64,000 nt of DNA from Gari tellinella (taxonomy: Eukaryota > Mollusca > Bivalvia > Cardiida > Psammobiidae), in NCBI GenBank assembly GCA_922989275.2, contig OV277866.1:74684328-74748327 (forward strand), read 5' to 3'. A program made the position numbers and the translations under genes. Of this stretch, positions 1-11,439 are shown piece after piece. Each line of letters opens with the position of its first letter. Position 1 is the first letter of the stretch. The notes under the pieces were generated by a model that saw only the letters and a program-made list of their open reading frames with translations, was not told where the DNA came from and ran no database searches.

Positions 1-197
1 AGAGCTCTTTACCCAACGAGAACAACCAATGAACTGCTAATAATGCAAGAGCTACTCTCTTCAATGACGTCAGTCAAGCATAATCATCAAAAAGGACATA
101 ATAAAAACGCAATAGAAATTAAAAGCTGGAATGTAGCAAATATAAACGAAATGGGGCAAATAATGGCAGAATGACAAATTTAAACCTGGTCACATTT

Positions 198-1085
198 AAA
201 TGACTAGTTTTAAAAATGCTCTATAAATACTCACTGTTTTAATGTGTGATGTTAACTTGTAGCTGATACAGTCCATGCTAAACTTCAAAGTTACACATTA
301 ACAAAAATTTAGATTACAGTAACATTTATCACTCAATCACATAATCAATGAAGCCTTATAAACAACACAATCTAAATGTTTAAATGACTAGTTTTCAGAG
401 ATGCTCTAGGGGCCTCCGTGGCCTAGTGGTATAGTCACTGCGACTTACATCACTAAGTTCCTCACCGCTGTGAGTTCGAATCCCAGTAGGGTCGTTCGGA
501 TTTTTCATGTGGGGAAGCCTTCCAGCTGGCTTGCGGAAGGTCGGTGGTTCTACCCAGTTGCCGATTTGTGCCTGAAACAGTGCATAAAAGACTTCTGGGG
601 GTTTTCCTCCACCTGAAATTAGCTGGACGTCGCGATATGACTGAAATACTGTTGAAAGCGACGTAAAAACAAATCAAATCAAATCAGAGATGCTCTAATG
701 AATACTTACTGTTTTAAAGTGTTATTTTAACTTTTAGGTGAAACAGTTCATGCTAAACCTCAAAGATACACATTAAAATAATTTATATTACAGTCATATT
801 TAATTACTCAATCACATATTCAATTGAGCCTTATAAACAACACAATCTAAATGTTAAAATGACCAGTTTTAAAATGATATATAAATAATTACTGTTTTAA
901 TGTGTGATTTTAACTTTTAGCTGATACAGTTCATGCCAAACTTTAAAGTTACACTTTAAAAAAGTTAAGATTACAGTCATATTTAATCACTCAATCACAT
1001 AATCAATGGAGCGTTGTAAACAACACAATCTAAACTCAAAGTTACAAATTAAAAAAGTTTCAATTACAGTCATATTTAATAAACA
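198..1085. repeat. ~185-bp tandem repeat, about four units
   Basis: Units begin with AAATGACTAGTTTTAAAA or close variants near 198, 383 and 857, with a partial unit near 1035. Each unit holds the same landmarks in order: ATGCTCTATAAATA, GTTTTAATGTGTGA, CATGCTAAACTTCAAAG, TCACTCAATCACATAATCAAT and AACAACACAATCTAAA. The spacing is 185 bp once the SINE in unit 2 is subtracted. No coding sense is visible. Confidence 0.8.
409..683 (+). mobile_element. tRNA-derived SINE, Meta-like central region, copy 1
   Basis: The 5' head has pol III box A (TGGCCTAGTGGT) and box B (GAGTTCGAATCCC). A central block follows with GGAAGCCTTCCAGCTGGC, CTTGCGGAAGGTCGGTGG and GGTTTTCCTCCACC, resembling the conserved core of metazoan-wide SINEs. 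The tail is (CAAAT)n. It is flanked by a 14-bp target duplication (395-408 and 684-697), so this is a full-length insertion into the second satellite unit. The superfamily name is from memory; the head, tail and duplication are seen directly. Confidence 0.88.
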
Positions 1086-1239
1086 TGCCCCTTATGGACA
1101 AACTATTATATTTTAACACTTAGAATACCAGGGGCTTGTGTTTGGCCCTTTTCCCCTGGCGGCATTGTCCCAGAAGTGCTTATCACCTACATGTATGATT
1201 ATTCACTTGTTTAAACTTTAATGCAAAAGTTTCCTGTTT

Positions 1240-2927
1240 TTCCTAGCCAAGAACACTTTCACCACTTTTTGAAAGTCAACAACACCTCTTGACTGTGTAT
1301 TGAGGGCTACCATTACCAGTCTGCTGGTTGTTGTCACATTGAGTCTGTTCCTGTGCTCTGTAACCAGCAATTTTACTCTGGAGAAAATTCTCTCTATATC
1401 GAGAACAATTTCATGATGATTGGGTAAGTTTCTCCAAGTGAGCTTTTCTTATTACTGATGGTCTTCATTATGTGGTCTGGTGTGTATTTCTAAATGGCCC
1501 CTAAATACCCCGTTCAAGTACCGGTAATTCCATCAGTTAATGTCTGATCTAGGTCTAGCCCAACATGCCCCGCAAAGAGTGTTATCTCCTGACCCCCGTG
1601 AAAGGTAATCTGATCATTTACATTGTATCACTTGACTCAGGTCTAAAGCACCAAGGCTATACACTAGATCAGAATGGTCCACCCTTTCCTCCATAGTGTC
1701 AATGAGTATGTCTAGAAACTTGTCCCTTGGTGCTGTTGCTTTGTACTTTTGATTTCTACTTCCAATTCAGTGCAGACTTGGGTCGCTTTTGAAGTGTATG
1801 GTCCATCCTTCACTTTCAGCTTTTGCAGATTCATAATGGTTGCATGCATCTTGGGAGTGATAATAGACAAATCCACGTCATCTTTTTCAAACATCCTTGT
1901 TAATGAGGATACTACTCCACAGACATAGCAAAGTAGGTGGATGAAAATTATCTTTTTCATAAGATTTCAACATCTTCAGCAGGGATCCGGCCGGCATGCC
2001 AGACTTGTCTCCAAGCTTCTTGTCTCTCCCTTCAGCCACAGCATTTTCCAGGTCTTTGCAAATGGGGATATACAACTTCCTAACTATGACCTGCATTCTC
2101 ATGGCTAAGTCAACGGGTATGCACAGTATTCTTCACTGTCAAGTTTGTTGGCTGGTCAAACTCTACAGTGTCCTTAAACAGGTTTTGTATGACCTTCAGA
2201 CTTTCACTCTTAACAGTGCTGTAATGATAGTACTTGAGGAGAGCACTGAGGAGTTCATCCACCGACTGTGTCTGGACCACACTGTTGAACGACTTCGAAA
2301 TTGCTAGCTGAAGGCGATGGTTCAAGCAGTGGAAAGGAATGACATGTGGATTTTCCTGCTTCAGTTTTGCAGTTTTGCTACAACTCCGTTTTTCCTTTCC
2401 AGCATCACTGAAGGCCCATCACTGGCAAATGTATTAAAATTCTGAAGTGGGATGTCTTTGGTATCTAGATGTGTCTTCATAGCAGTGTTAATCACATCTG
2501 CTGTACCATTTGGAAGCTGAATGTCCCGCAGGAAAGCCAGGCTTGATTCACCATTGTCACAATACTTATTTCTTAGAGCCAGGTGTTTCCGTGTACGGAC
2601 ATCAGTATACTCGTCCAGCATTAAGCCAAGTGAATTGTTGTCCTTCTCTTTTTCAACTAGCTCCTCTTCCACAATCTCGGCTTGACATTCCAAAAACTCG
2701 TCAACAGTCCTATGACTTGTGTAATTTGCAGTATAGTTTTGGTTAAGGTGCTGCAGATTTGTGGCTTCAAGTTCTAAACAGAGTTGAACAAGAGACTTGA
2801 AAAGGGTAGTATGGAGTAAACTATGTTGAATCAGGAAATGCAAGATATTCTGTGCATCAACCATTGCTTGAAATTCTTTAGAGTCCATTTTGGCAGCAAT
2901 TTTGTCCATTGTGTTGTTGACCGACAC
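1240..2927 (-). pseudogene. Decayed hAT-type transposase (ZNF862/DUF4371-like)
   Basis: The minus strand reads as one transposase broken into several frames. 2361-2927 gives the N-terminal and early catalytic part, including GLMLDEYTDV, LALRNKYCDNGESS, a NFNTFASDGPSVM block and ERKNGVVAKL. 2110-2325 carries NHRLQLAISKSFNS and LLKYYHYSTVKSESLK, as in the middle of this family. 1712-1960 carries LTRMFEKDDVDLSIITPK. About 1264-1440 encodes the C-terminal dimerisation block (HHEIVLDIERIFSRV, LVTEHRNRLNV). Frame changes occur near 2340, 2105 and 1700, so it is dead. It could be a degraded copy of a domesticated hAT-derived host gene. No introns or terminal inverted repeats were identified. Confidence 0.8.
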
Positions 2928-2963
2928 TTCCTGGGACTGAGACTCTATAATTTAAAAGACGAA

Positions 2964-3040
2964 GCGGTCTGGATAGCTCAGATGGGATATCGCTTGCCCT
3001 GTAAGCCATGGATCTCAGTTTCGAGTCCCTGTCTGGCTAC
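2964..3040 (+). repeat. tRNA-like SINE head
   Basis: GGATAGCTCAGATGGG (box A) and TTTCGAGTCCC (box B) are correctly spaced, with an anticodon-loop-like CCTGTAA between them. The acceptor ends do not pair well, so a functional tRNA is unlikely. It lies just upstream (in minus sense) of the hAT remnant and may mark a SINE insertion into it. Confidence 0.5.
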
Positions 3041-3435
3041 TCATTTTCTCATCATGTAACAAGTACACTGTTTTTAAAGGATGCAAATGCTTCACCAAGA
3101 AATTGTGAGTTAAAAGTCAGTCTCACCGACACAATGTCATACTGGAAATGTATATAAAATATCACCTTTATTTTATTGGGCACTGACTAAGTGGTGTTTA
3201 TTGTAAATGTCATGGTCTACAAACCATTTCTTACAACTGATACATTGGAACATTCTCTTTAGATGATTTGGAGTCTGCTCTTATGTCTACATGGTTACTG
3301 ATGTCCCCGTGGTAATGATAGACCTGGAATCACATCTGGCAGCTTGAAATAGAAATAACAACAACAATCCTAAATTATTATAAAGTATAAGACCTAAATA
3401 TACAACTTTATACAGCAAATGGTTAAACAAAAATA

Positions 3436-3500
3436 CAGTAAAACCCTCTATTTATTAGTATTACGACCACTAAGTTTGCTGAAAGCAATACCCTGTGAAA
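3436..3500. mobile_element. M4 MITE left-end fragment
   Basis: TA-CAGTAAAACCCTCTA followed by ATTACGACCACTAA matches the left end of the M4 family, whose full copies lie at 26081 and 48373. Neither hairpin nor right end is seen. Confidence 0.6.
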
Positions 3501-3555
3501 TAAATTATTTGATTCTGGCACCTGTAAATATACCATGTACATGTACATAGATACT

Positions 3556-3696
3556 TTTTTTTTTTTTTTTTTTTTCAGGCCTTGTCAGTAAGGACCTCAT
3601 TTATTGTCCCCGTCACAGGTGTGTCGGGGTCGGGGAGCTATCCACCGCCACACCTTACAAAACATGTGATAACGTATAACTATGTCACTGACAAAA

Positions 3697-3745
<49 letters not shown>

Positions 3746-3904
3746 ACAAAAATACAAATATGCCAAAAAAAATGATTACCCTAAGCCAGGATCACTAATT
3801 GATTGTTTTTTGTTGGGTTTTTCGAACAGAAATATTATTGTTACATTTCTTAATATTAAGATGTATTTATATTAACCATCTTTATCAACACCTTTTGTAC
3901 TTTA

Positions 3905-3937
<33 letters not shown>

Positions 3938-3998
3938 TGCATACATTTGAGAAATAGAAACAAACAATAGAAACAAATAAATGTTAATATGTGTTTTT
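3556..3998 (-). other. 3' UTR and poly(A) tail of the LINE
   Basis: On the minus strand the region after the ORF2 stop holds an AT dinucleotide run (about 3909-3935), an internal homopolymer (A-run on the + strand, about 3700-3742) and a GC-richer block. An AATAAA signal (+ strand TTTATT near 3600) follows, then a terminal poly(A) of about 21 nt (T-run 3556-3576). This is the expected 3' end of a target-primed retrotransposon. No matching target duplication was found upstream of the ORF. Confidence 0.75.
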
Positions 3999-6900
3999 CT
4001 ACAAAATTGTATACTGCTCCCATTGTTTATAAAATTTGTCTTCAGAGTTGTTTTGAACTGCTATTGACTTGAATAAAGTGTGCTTTAAAGATAGGTAGCT
4101 CCTTAGACCTTGTGTTGTAGGTTTATATTCCTTATATTTGCACTGGAAAATATACATTTTAAAAAATATTAGAATAAGATTTTTTACATTTTCTGCATTT
4201 TGTCTAAATCCAAAGAGCATTTTTTCAATATTTAGAGTGTGAAAAGTGTTATGAATGGGAAAAAGTGTGCTTTTTATTAGTTTTTGGCTGATAGGGCACC
4301 GCCAAAACAAATGTTCGACAGTTTCTATCTCTTTGTTACAAAAAGTACACAAAGGGCTATCAGCATATTTCATTTTGAATAGGTATGAGTTTGTGCCTAG
4401 TATCCGATTTATTACTCTAAACTGGAACCATTGTATATCTGTATCATTAGTTATTAAAAAAGGCATATGAAATATATATTTCCAATCATTGTTAGAAATT
4501 TTCTTTCCTAATATTTTACCCCATGTTTGAATGCAGGTCGGGGTATCATTGTTTCTATTTAAACATTCGTACATTGCTTTTGAACCTTTACAATCTTTAA
4601 AAAGTATTTTTATGTAAGGTGGGAAAGCTGGTTTCTGTATGGACTTTAAATTTCTCTTTTGTATTTTTAAATTTTCAAGCCCCTTTTCAATTGCAAGTTT
4701 AATTCCATTGTAGATTAAAGAATTGGTAGACAGATTATATTTATTTATAAATTCATTAAAGTTCATGATAGATCCATATTCATTTACTAGGTCTCCAATA
4801 CAATGTAACCCTGCATTAAACCATGACTTCAAAAAAACACTGTTTTGCCCAACCAAAATCATATGGTTATAAAACAATGGATAATCTTGAATTTCGTTTT
4901 TATCTATAATGTGATCAGTGAATACTTTTGAAAATGCTATAAATGTTTCAGCCCAAAATATATTACTACACTTATTTGCTAATGATTCATAGAAATGTTT
5001 CCCACAGTTAAGCATTTTGTTTAGGTCAATGCTATTTTTTATTATGTCAATCCATCCGCCATTATTTAAAATTAGCCTTCTGATCCAGGTGATCTTAAGT
5101 GAATCGATAAAAGCTCGCAGGTTTATCATTTTTAAACCTCCTTCTTTATAGTCTTTTACTATAATTGATTGCTTTATTTTATTACACCCGCCCCAAATGT
5201 AGGTAAAAAATATATTATTTAACTTGTTTATCATTTGATCTGTAGGTTTTGGTAATGCAAGAAACAAATGATTTAATTTTGCAATTAACAAACTTTTAAT
5301 AACTGTTATTTTGCCTATTGGAGTTAATACTCTTCTATTCCAATTTTTTATGGTGTCTTCGATTTCAATAAGTTTTGAACTATAATTCAGATGTATCATT
5401 TTATCTAAATCTACATGAAAATTTATACCTAGCATTTGAAAAGTTTGTTGGTTCCATGTAAGTTTCCATTTAGTTTTAATTGTATCGGAACTATATTTTT
5501 TCTTGCCAATCCATACCACTTTTGTTTTATCAAAATTAACTTTTAAACCCGATATTTCTGAAAACTTCGAGAGTGTATCCAGAGTTTCATTAAGAGATTC
5601 ACTTGAACCATCCAATATTATACTTGTGTCGTCTGCAAATTGGGAGAGTTTATATTCTGTTTGATTTATTTCTATTCCTCTAATGTTTGGATTTGATCGT
5701 ATTTTAATAGAAAGAATTTCTGCACATAAAATAAAGATATAACATGATAAAGGATCACCTTGTCTGCAGCCTCTTCCTATTCTGAAAAAGTCTGAAAGGA
5801 ATCCACATTGAGTTACAGTTGATTTTGCATCTTTATAAAATACATCAAACCATGTCTGTATGGAATAACCAAAGTTAAATGCTTTTAATGTTTTCCTTAC
5901 AAAGGACCATGACAGAGAATCAAAGGCTTTTTCAAAGTCTATTAAAAGTAAAATTCCTGGAATATCATGTTCTTCAGTATAATGGAGCAAGTCATATATT
6001 AATCTAGTATTTTCTCCTATGTAACGCCCTTTTAGAAAACCTGTTTGATCTGGATGGATTAGTTTAGGAAGAAAAGTTTTTATTCTATTTGCTATACACC
6101 CAGTTCCTATTTTATAGACTGTGTTTAATAATGTTATCGGACGCCAATTCTTAAGGTATTGTTTAGGTTTGTCTCCTTTAGGAATACACGTAATTAGACC
6201 CTGGGTAAGAGTATCAGACAATTTATTACTTTGATAAGATTCGTTTAATGCCCTTACTACAAAACTACCGATTTTTTTCCAAAACACTTTATAAAAGTCA
6301 GCGCTAAATCCTGATGTACCAGGACTCCGATTATTTTTCATATTTTTCAAAACAATTGTAGCTTCATCAATGGTAATATTTCCTTCTATAAGTTCTGATT
6401 CATGTGTACTCAATTTCGGTATGTTTTCCTTTTCAAAAAAATAGTTATGTTCTATTTGATTTGTAATATCGTCTTTTGATTTATATAAAGTTTCGTAAAA
6501 ACTTTTAACCTCTTCTAGAATTAAATGTTGTTTAGTTATTTCTGATCCATCGTCTTTTATAATTTTTCGTACCGTTTTTGTATGCATGTTTGTTTTTTCT
6601 AGACCACAAAAATATTTAGTTGGTTTTTCACCTTCTATGCTCCATTTTACCTTAGATCTGATCATATGCCCTTTCATTTTATTTTCATTTATTTGTTTAA
6701 GTTCATTATGTAGAGAAACCAGTTCGCCTGAATTTTGCTCTGTTAAATTTTGTTCAATTTTGTATATTTCGTCTTTCAGTTTTGCCTCCTTATTTTGATT
6801 AGTTTTTTTCTTATAGGAGCTGTATGAAATCGATTTTCCCCGTAGTTCCATTAATAAAGTATCTAAGAATAGCTGGTCACTAATGCTAAATTGGATTTCA

Positions 6901-7760
6901 TTATTTGGAATGTCGTTTATCGCATCTATGTTGTATACGGGTAATGAATATTGTTCTTTTATTTCTTCTATTTTCTTATTTATTGTATTAATATACTCTA
7001 TGTCATTTAATAAGGAATTGTTATGCTTCCATAAGCCTGACTTATGTTGAAACTCATTAAATTGGAAAGACGATGATATGATTGAATGATCAGAACAAAA
7101 ACTATGCTGTATGGACGAGTCTGACAAATATGTTGCCATAGATGGTGAAATTAAGAAGAAATCAAGTCGAGCTTGCTGAATAGGTTTTTGTTTTCTCCAA
7201 GTAAAAAGTTGCTTTTGAGGATTAAGTTCTCTAAAAGGGTCAATTAGCTGTCTATTTGAAATATATTGTAAAAGTGTGTTTCTAGCATGTTTATTGTTTA
7301 TGTGTTTATAATTATAATAATCTTTATCTGGATCTAAAACTAAGTTAAAATCACCACATATTGTATATGAGACATTTCCAAGAGCATCTATATTGTCAAA
7401 CAGATTAGCGTAAAAAGACGGCTGGTCGAGATTTGGACCATAAATTGATGCAAGTGTAAACCGATAGTCGTTTACACTTAAGTCTAGTATAACAAAATTT
7501 CCATTTGTGTCGCGTATTTCTTTATGTATTTTAAAATCAATTTTATGGAATAGTATTGCTACACCCCTACTATGAGAAGTATTACAGCTTAAAACAAAAT
7601 CAGACCCCCATTCCGAGTATATACTTTTTTGCATGTCCGGAGTGAAGTGAGTATCTTGTAAACAATATATATCATTTTTTAAACCTTTTAGGTGTTGGAA
7701 AACTGTCAATCTTTTCTTTTTACTGTGTAAACCTCTACAGTTAAAAGACAATATATTCAC
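3999..7760 (-). CDS. LINE ORF2: APE endonuclease-reverse transcriptase (L1/Tx1-like)
   Basis: A 1253-codon uninterrupted frame encodes the ORF2 protein of a non-LTR retrotransposon, which nicks the target and reverse-transcribes its RNA there. Residues 1-228 are an AP-endonuclease domain: NCRG (7-10), LQDTH (34-38, where LQETH is usual), YGPN (107-110), GDFN (136-139), ARLD (197-200) and SDH (223-225). The reverse transcriptase follows: IPKGD, then LLIDFEKAFDSLSW near 605, GRGCRQGDPLS near 665 and the catalytic FADDTS with aspartates at 710-711. The C-terminus has a CTFC-X7-H-X5-C zinc-binding motif near 1143-1160. The frame starts at a GTG. Reading upstream there are only 12 more codons to a stop and no ATG, so the native start is missing, frameshifted, or relies on coupling to an absent ORF1. 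Clade placement is inferred from single-ORF architecture and motifs. Confidence 0.93.
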   Translation of the reverse strand: MNILSFNCRGLHSKKKRLTVFQHLKGLKNDIYCLQDTHFTPDMQKSIYSEWGSDFVLSCNTSHSRGVAILFHKIDFKIHKEIRDTNGNFVILDLSVNDYRFTLASIYGPNLDQPSFYANLFDNIDALGNVSYTICGDFNLVLDPDKDYYNYKHINNKHARNTLLQYISNRQLIDPFRELNPQKQLFTWRKQKPIQQARLDFFLISPSMATYLSDSSIQHSFCSDHSIISSSFQFNEFQHKSGLWKHNNSLLNDIEYINTINKKIEEIKEQYSLPVYNIDAINDIPNNEIQFSISDQLFLDTLLMELRGKSISYSSYKKKTNQNKEAKLKDEIYKIEQNLTEQNSGELVSLHNELKQINENKMKGHMIRSKVKWSIEGEKPTKYFCGLEKTNMHTKTVRKIIKDDGSEITKQHLILEEVKSFYETLYKSKDDITNQIEHNYFFEKENIPKLSTHESELIEGNITIDEATIVLKNMKNNRSPGTSGFSADFYKVFWKKIGSFVVRALNESYQSNKLSDTLTQGLITCIPKGDKPKQYLKNWRPITLLNTVYKIGTGCIANRIKTFLPKLIHPDQTGFLKGRYIGENTRLIYDLLHYTEEHDIPGILLLIDFEKAFDSLSWSFVRKTLKAFNFGYSIQTWFDVFYKDAKSTVTQCGFLSDFFRIGRGCRQGDPLSCYIFILCAEILSIKIRSNPNIRGIEINQTEYKLSQFADDTSIILDGSSESLNETLDTLSKFSEISGLKVNFDKTKVVWIGKKKYSSDTIKTKWKLTWNQQTFQMLGINFHVDLDKMIHLNYSSKLIEIEDTIKNWNRRVLTPIGKITVIKSLLIAKLNHLFLALPKPTDQMINKLNNIFFTYIWGGCNKIKQSIIVKDYKEGGLKMINLRAFIDSLKITWIRRLILNNGGWIDIIKNSIDLNKMLNCGKHFYESLANKCSNIFWAETFIAFSKVFTDHIIDKNEIQDYPLFYNHMILVGQNSVFLKSWFNAGLHCIGDLVNEYGSIMNFNEFINKYNLSTNSLIYNGIKLAIEKGLENLKIQKRNLKSIQKPAFPPYIKILFKDCKGSKAMYECLNRNNDTPTCIQTWGKILGKKISNNDWKYIFHMPFLITNDTDIQWFQFRVINRILGTNSYLFKMKYADSPLCTFCNKEIETVEHLFWRCPISQKLIKSTLFPIHNTFHTLNIEKMLFGFRQNAENVKNLILIFFKMYIFQCKYKEYKPTTQGLRSYLSLKHTLFKSIAVQNNSEDKFYKQWEQYTIL

Positions 7761-8007
7761 TTTCTTCGAATCGCCAAGAAATTGATAAAAGAAACATTAT
7801 TTTCTGTAGAAAATACATCATATCATATTTGGAAACCTGGCTTACAAGTAAAACAACAATAAAACAAAAATACATTTGACAGAAAAACAAAAAAATATTG
7901 AACACATTTAAATGAAAACATCTTTACAAGATCAACATTTGTTTCTTTCAGGACTCCAGTCAAGAGGTATTTTTCCAAACAAATCCAAGATGTTCCCCCT
8001 CATTTAA

Positions 8008-8251
8008 CCCATTACCCCATAGCCTGTTTATAGTTTTGAAATAGGTGACTACTTAAAGCAGGTTTGAAAGTAAAGCAGAATGCGCCATATGGCGCATTCT
8101 GCTTTACTTTCAGCCTACTTTAAGCTTTTACCAACTAGAATAAGGAAAGTATTAAAAAGGACACATATTCATTACTGTTTATATTGGAACTATTTTCTTT
8201 AGCGGGTGAATAAAATGCAGGTGCTAAAAGTCGCTTCTATAAGGGAAAGGG
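8008..8251. mobile_element. M3 MITE (TTAA target), hairpin H2
   Basis: Bounded by TTAA at 8004-8007 and 8252-8255, with ends CCCATTACCCCATAG and AAGGGAAAGGG. The centre is a long palindrome, ACTTAAAGCAGG...GAATGCGCC / GGCGCATTC...CTACTTTAAG (about 8052-8117). A TTAA duplication with CCC ends is the piggyBac-type signature. 244 bp, no coding capacity. Confidence 0.82.
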
Positions 8252-8255
8252 TTAA

Positions 8256-9010
8256 AGAATCTACAGTCCTCTCCACTGTATTTCCGGTTTACATACAGGC
8301 AAAACGTTAAGGTTCATGTAAATACTTTTTTGGTGAATTTTAAAACTGTCATATTTTTGTCATTTATGGAGCAATCTTGCAAAATTTCATATCAAAATGT
8401 TCGTATTGAAATGAACAAGCTTATGAGATAGCTTACAATTTGAAAGGAAAACTGTGTATCTTGATTTTGAACAATATGTTTGGATTTGCACCAAAATGTG
8501 CAGCAAATTTTCTATACTGAAATTCAACAAATCCTTCCTCTATATTGAAGAATATGCTTTACATGAGGTAGTAGGACCAAAATCCTGACGAAATCCACTC
8601 AAATAACAACAGAAGAAGTCATGGAATATTTGACAATTTTCAAGGACAACACTATTTTGCAATGGGGGACTACTTATTTTTTCCAAAGTATGGTGGGCAA
8701 CACGAGCCTCTGTTAAACATTATTACATGTATAAATATGCAGGCTGTATTATTTTTTCATCCTTTCTTAACTGAATTATACCTTGAGAATACATTGAGAA
8801 TCGTTGTTGGGCTCTCGCGTGAGGATCTGCTTCTTTATAACCCCATCCTCTTCCTAGAATTCTTCTATAACTGTGTTTTAACGCATGTTGCAAGGTACAT
8901 ACATGATTATAATGACTTCATTGCGTATAACGATTACACAATTGCTATTCAAATCCCAGGTCTCTTTATGCGTCTAAGCTTGCCAACGTGTTCCTTACTT
9001 TGCACGTGCG
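8256..9010. other. No recognised feature
   Basis: AT-rich sequence. Short frames exist on + but show no recognisable protein similarity, splice pattern or repeat structure. Confidence 0.4.
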
Positions 9011-9011
9011 C

Positions 9012-9480
9012 AGATACAGGTGTTTCACTGTAAACAGCGCTACATTCATTACCGCGAAGGCAAGAGAATCTCGCCACGGTCCGCTCGCCTCAATGCGCAA
9101 AAAGGAGGAGTGACCGTGGAGAACGATATGTTTGAGAGAGAAATAATGGGTAGTGGCAGCGCTATGGTTTGGTTTGGGAAAATTAGAACTCTGGAAATTG
9201 ACTTGGTTATTATTCAATAAAATGCCAATGCTCAGCGTTACATCAATGTTTTAAATAGCAAAGTGATTCGATTCATGCAAAAGAAAGGAAGGGCCTGGCA
9301 TTTTCAGCTTGACAATACATGTATAAAGCATCACACGGCGCGTATCACCACACAATTTCTTGCTAAAATACATTAACGTTCTGCCTTGGCCTGTTTTATC
9401 CTCGGACATGAGCCCCATAGAACACATATCGGATGTATTTGATAACAAGGTCGGGTCAAATCATCAAATTTATACCATAA
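9012..9480 (+). pseudogene. Tc1/mariner-type transposase remnant
   Basis: The reading shows VENDMFEREIMGSGSAMVW (family pattern: GGGSVMVWGG), then NAQRYINVL, a catalytic block WHFQLDNT with HTARITTQFL, and LPWPVLSSDMSPIEH, ending DVFDNKV. Aspartate in LDN (near 9311) and glutamate in PIEH (near 9421) are the second and third DDE residues. Stops and frame changes (about 9217 and 9375) and the missing N-terminal DNA-binding part show it is dead. No terminal repeats were found. Confidence 0.82.
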
Positions 9481-9989
9481 TGACCTCCTAGTGCATTTTG
9501 GTTGGAATGCCAACGTATTTGAAACGTTACGTAAAATCAATGAGGGGACGTATTCTGCAATGTATCCGTAAAATGGAGGGAACAGTGGTTACTAGTGCTT
9601 TTTTAAACATCATTTTAAATGCCCATCAAGTAGATGTTTGTTTCCAGATGCTATGTGGTCATTCTAATTATTAAGAATATTCCATTTCGACCCCTCTCAA
9701 CTGAATTATTCATTAAACAGTATGCAATATTTGATTCTAATCCAATGAAGTGCACAAACACATGACTATGACATTGAAGCTTCGATTACAAAAATAATTC
9801 ATCCGGCATATAAATGTATCAACAAAATTTATTATTTTTAATTCTATATAAACTGAAGTGAGATCCGGTTGTTTATAATTCTCTGTGAAAAGTGTTGTAA
9901 ACTTAATGATGTTTTTTTAAATCGAAAAATATTTTTAAGGTAAAATCTTTCTATATGTATATCCTCCATTTCTTAAAATAATTTTCAAC
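9481..9989. other. No recognised feature
   Basis: AT-rich spacer between two dead transposons. No hairpins, TIRs or convincing frames. Confidence 0.4.
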
Positions 9990-11015
9990 ATTGTATCATA
10001 TCACCACGGCTTCGTCGATGACCAAGCAATTTTTGAAAACCAATCTTTCGGTACATGTAAGGTTGACAATCCAGGAGACGCTTATTGGTAGGCTTACATA
10101 ATTTTTAAACACTTCTTTTAAGAATATATACCACAATACATGATAATAGTGTTTCCATATTGACCTGACGAGTGCTTTGTACAAAAATACGAAATAGCTT
10201 TTCGAAATGTAATCATACATTCTGATTATTAAGGATAATACACTGTTGGATTTGTTATCTTTTTCAGCTATATGTCTACTTACTTTTTAATCCTAATATT
10301 ACCCCTAAATCCCCCTTTTCACTAGCATACTCAATGTCCGAAAAGTTCAAAGTATACTGATAATATTGGTTGTCTCTTCCAAAGTGTATGGTTCTGTAAT
10401 TTTTCACATTAAAACGCAACAGCCACTTTGACTATATGTAAGGCATCTAAGTCGTGCTGGATAATATCAATCTTAATGTCTTTGTTGTATAGTTTGGTAC
10501 CATAAGCTAATAATTTCACAATACTACGTATAACTTCAGGGGTAGGGGTCATCTATTATAAACATATGAATAATATGGGTCCCAGGACGCTTCCCTGGGG
10601 TATTCCACTTAAAATGTCTTCCCACGAAACAGACCAGGGTCCTTTCACAGATACATATTGCCTACGTCCAGTAAAAAAGTCACGTTTCCATGACAAAACG
10701 GGCCCTCTGATACCAAATACTGATACTTTGCGAGAAAACGTTAATGTTCAATGCTCTCAAAAGCTTTGACAAAATCTAAATATACAATATATTTTCCCAA
10801 ATTCTATCACCCTCAATGTAATGTGACTAATCATCTATGTATTCAATTAACTGTAAAACGCAGGATCCCCTAGAACGAAAACCAAATTGAGCATCAGATA
10901 AATTAATATATGATTGTTTCTGACTAAATTTTAAAATATCTGTGCCCTTATGATTGTTTTTAAATTCTTACAACTACTGAAGTAAGGCTATCAGGGTGGT
11001 AGTTGCATAATTATA
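9990..11015 (-). pseudogene. CR1/Jockey-like LINE reverse transcriptase remnant
   Basis: Minus-strand fragments in different frames follow the RT order: DAQFGFRSRGSCVLQLIEY (about 10890-10835), VYLDFVKAFESIEH (about 10790), DILSGIPQGSVLGPILF (about 10625-10570), GTKLYNKDIKIDIIQHDLD (about 10505), RTIHFGRDNQ (about 10390) and FLYKALVRS (about 10180). The catalytic FADD box is not readable. Several stops intervene, so it is inactive. It differs from the LINE at 3999-7760: its motifs are those of Jockey/CR1-type elements. Confidence 0.82.
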
Positions 11016-11193
11016 CTCATGAACTATTACAGTATTTTAATGTGAGTGTATGTGTGAAATGCAGAAGCAGAATATACGTGAAAAAAGTAGTAAGGACAAA
11101 AAAGAATTGTGTGTCTCTGCCCAACGAAATCGTCGGTTGTGTCCCTACTAGGACACCATAGAAAGCCTTGTCCAACTCGTGCAATAGTATATA

Positions 11194-11436
11194 CAGTGGC
11201 GATTCTGTTATTCTTTCCCGTTTAAAAGCAAACATACGCAAACGCAAAGCACTAAAACGTAGAAAATAACAACTTTTGGACAATTCAGATCTTTCATGTT
11301 TATCGTGCTGGCAAACAGTTTGGAGCCTGATCAGACGCCGGGTTACCCGGCGTCTGATCTGGCTCCAAACTGTTTGAACTGCAAATAATAGTTTTAGCGT
11401 AAGCGCGTTTATTGGGAAATAACACATTCTCCACTG
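11194..11436. mobile_element. M1 MITE with H1 hairpin
   Basis: TA at 11192-11193 and 11437-11438. Ends are CAGTGGCGATTCTGTTATTC and ACACATTCTCCACTG. The hairpin (about 11312-11376) is GCCTGATCAGACGCCGGG / CCCGGCGTCTGATCTGGC flanked by CAAACAGTTTGGA and its complement. M1 is a TA-target element with CAGTG ends, as in Tc1/mariner/pogo elements, and has no coding capacity. Confidence 0.85.
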
Positions 11437-11439
11437 TAC

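Noticed and set aside
2964..3040. Functional tRNA-Thr (anticodon-like TGT)
   Set aside because: Box A and B are present, but the acceptor stem does not pair, so a SINE head is more likely.
3582..3875. Possible small + strand gene with a poly-lysine tract
   Set aside because: The lysines come from an A-homopolymer in the 3' region of the minus-strand LINE.
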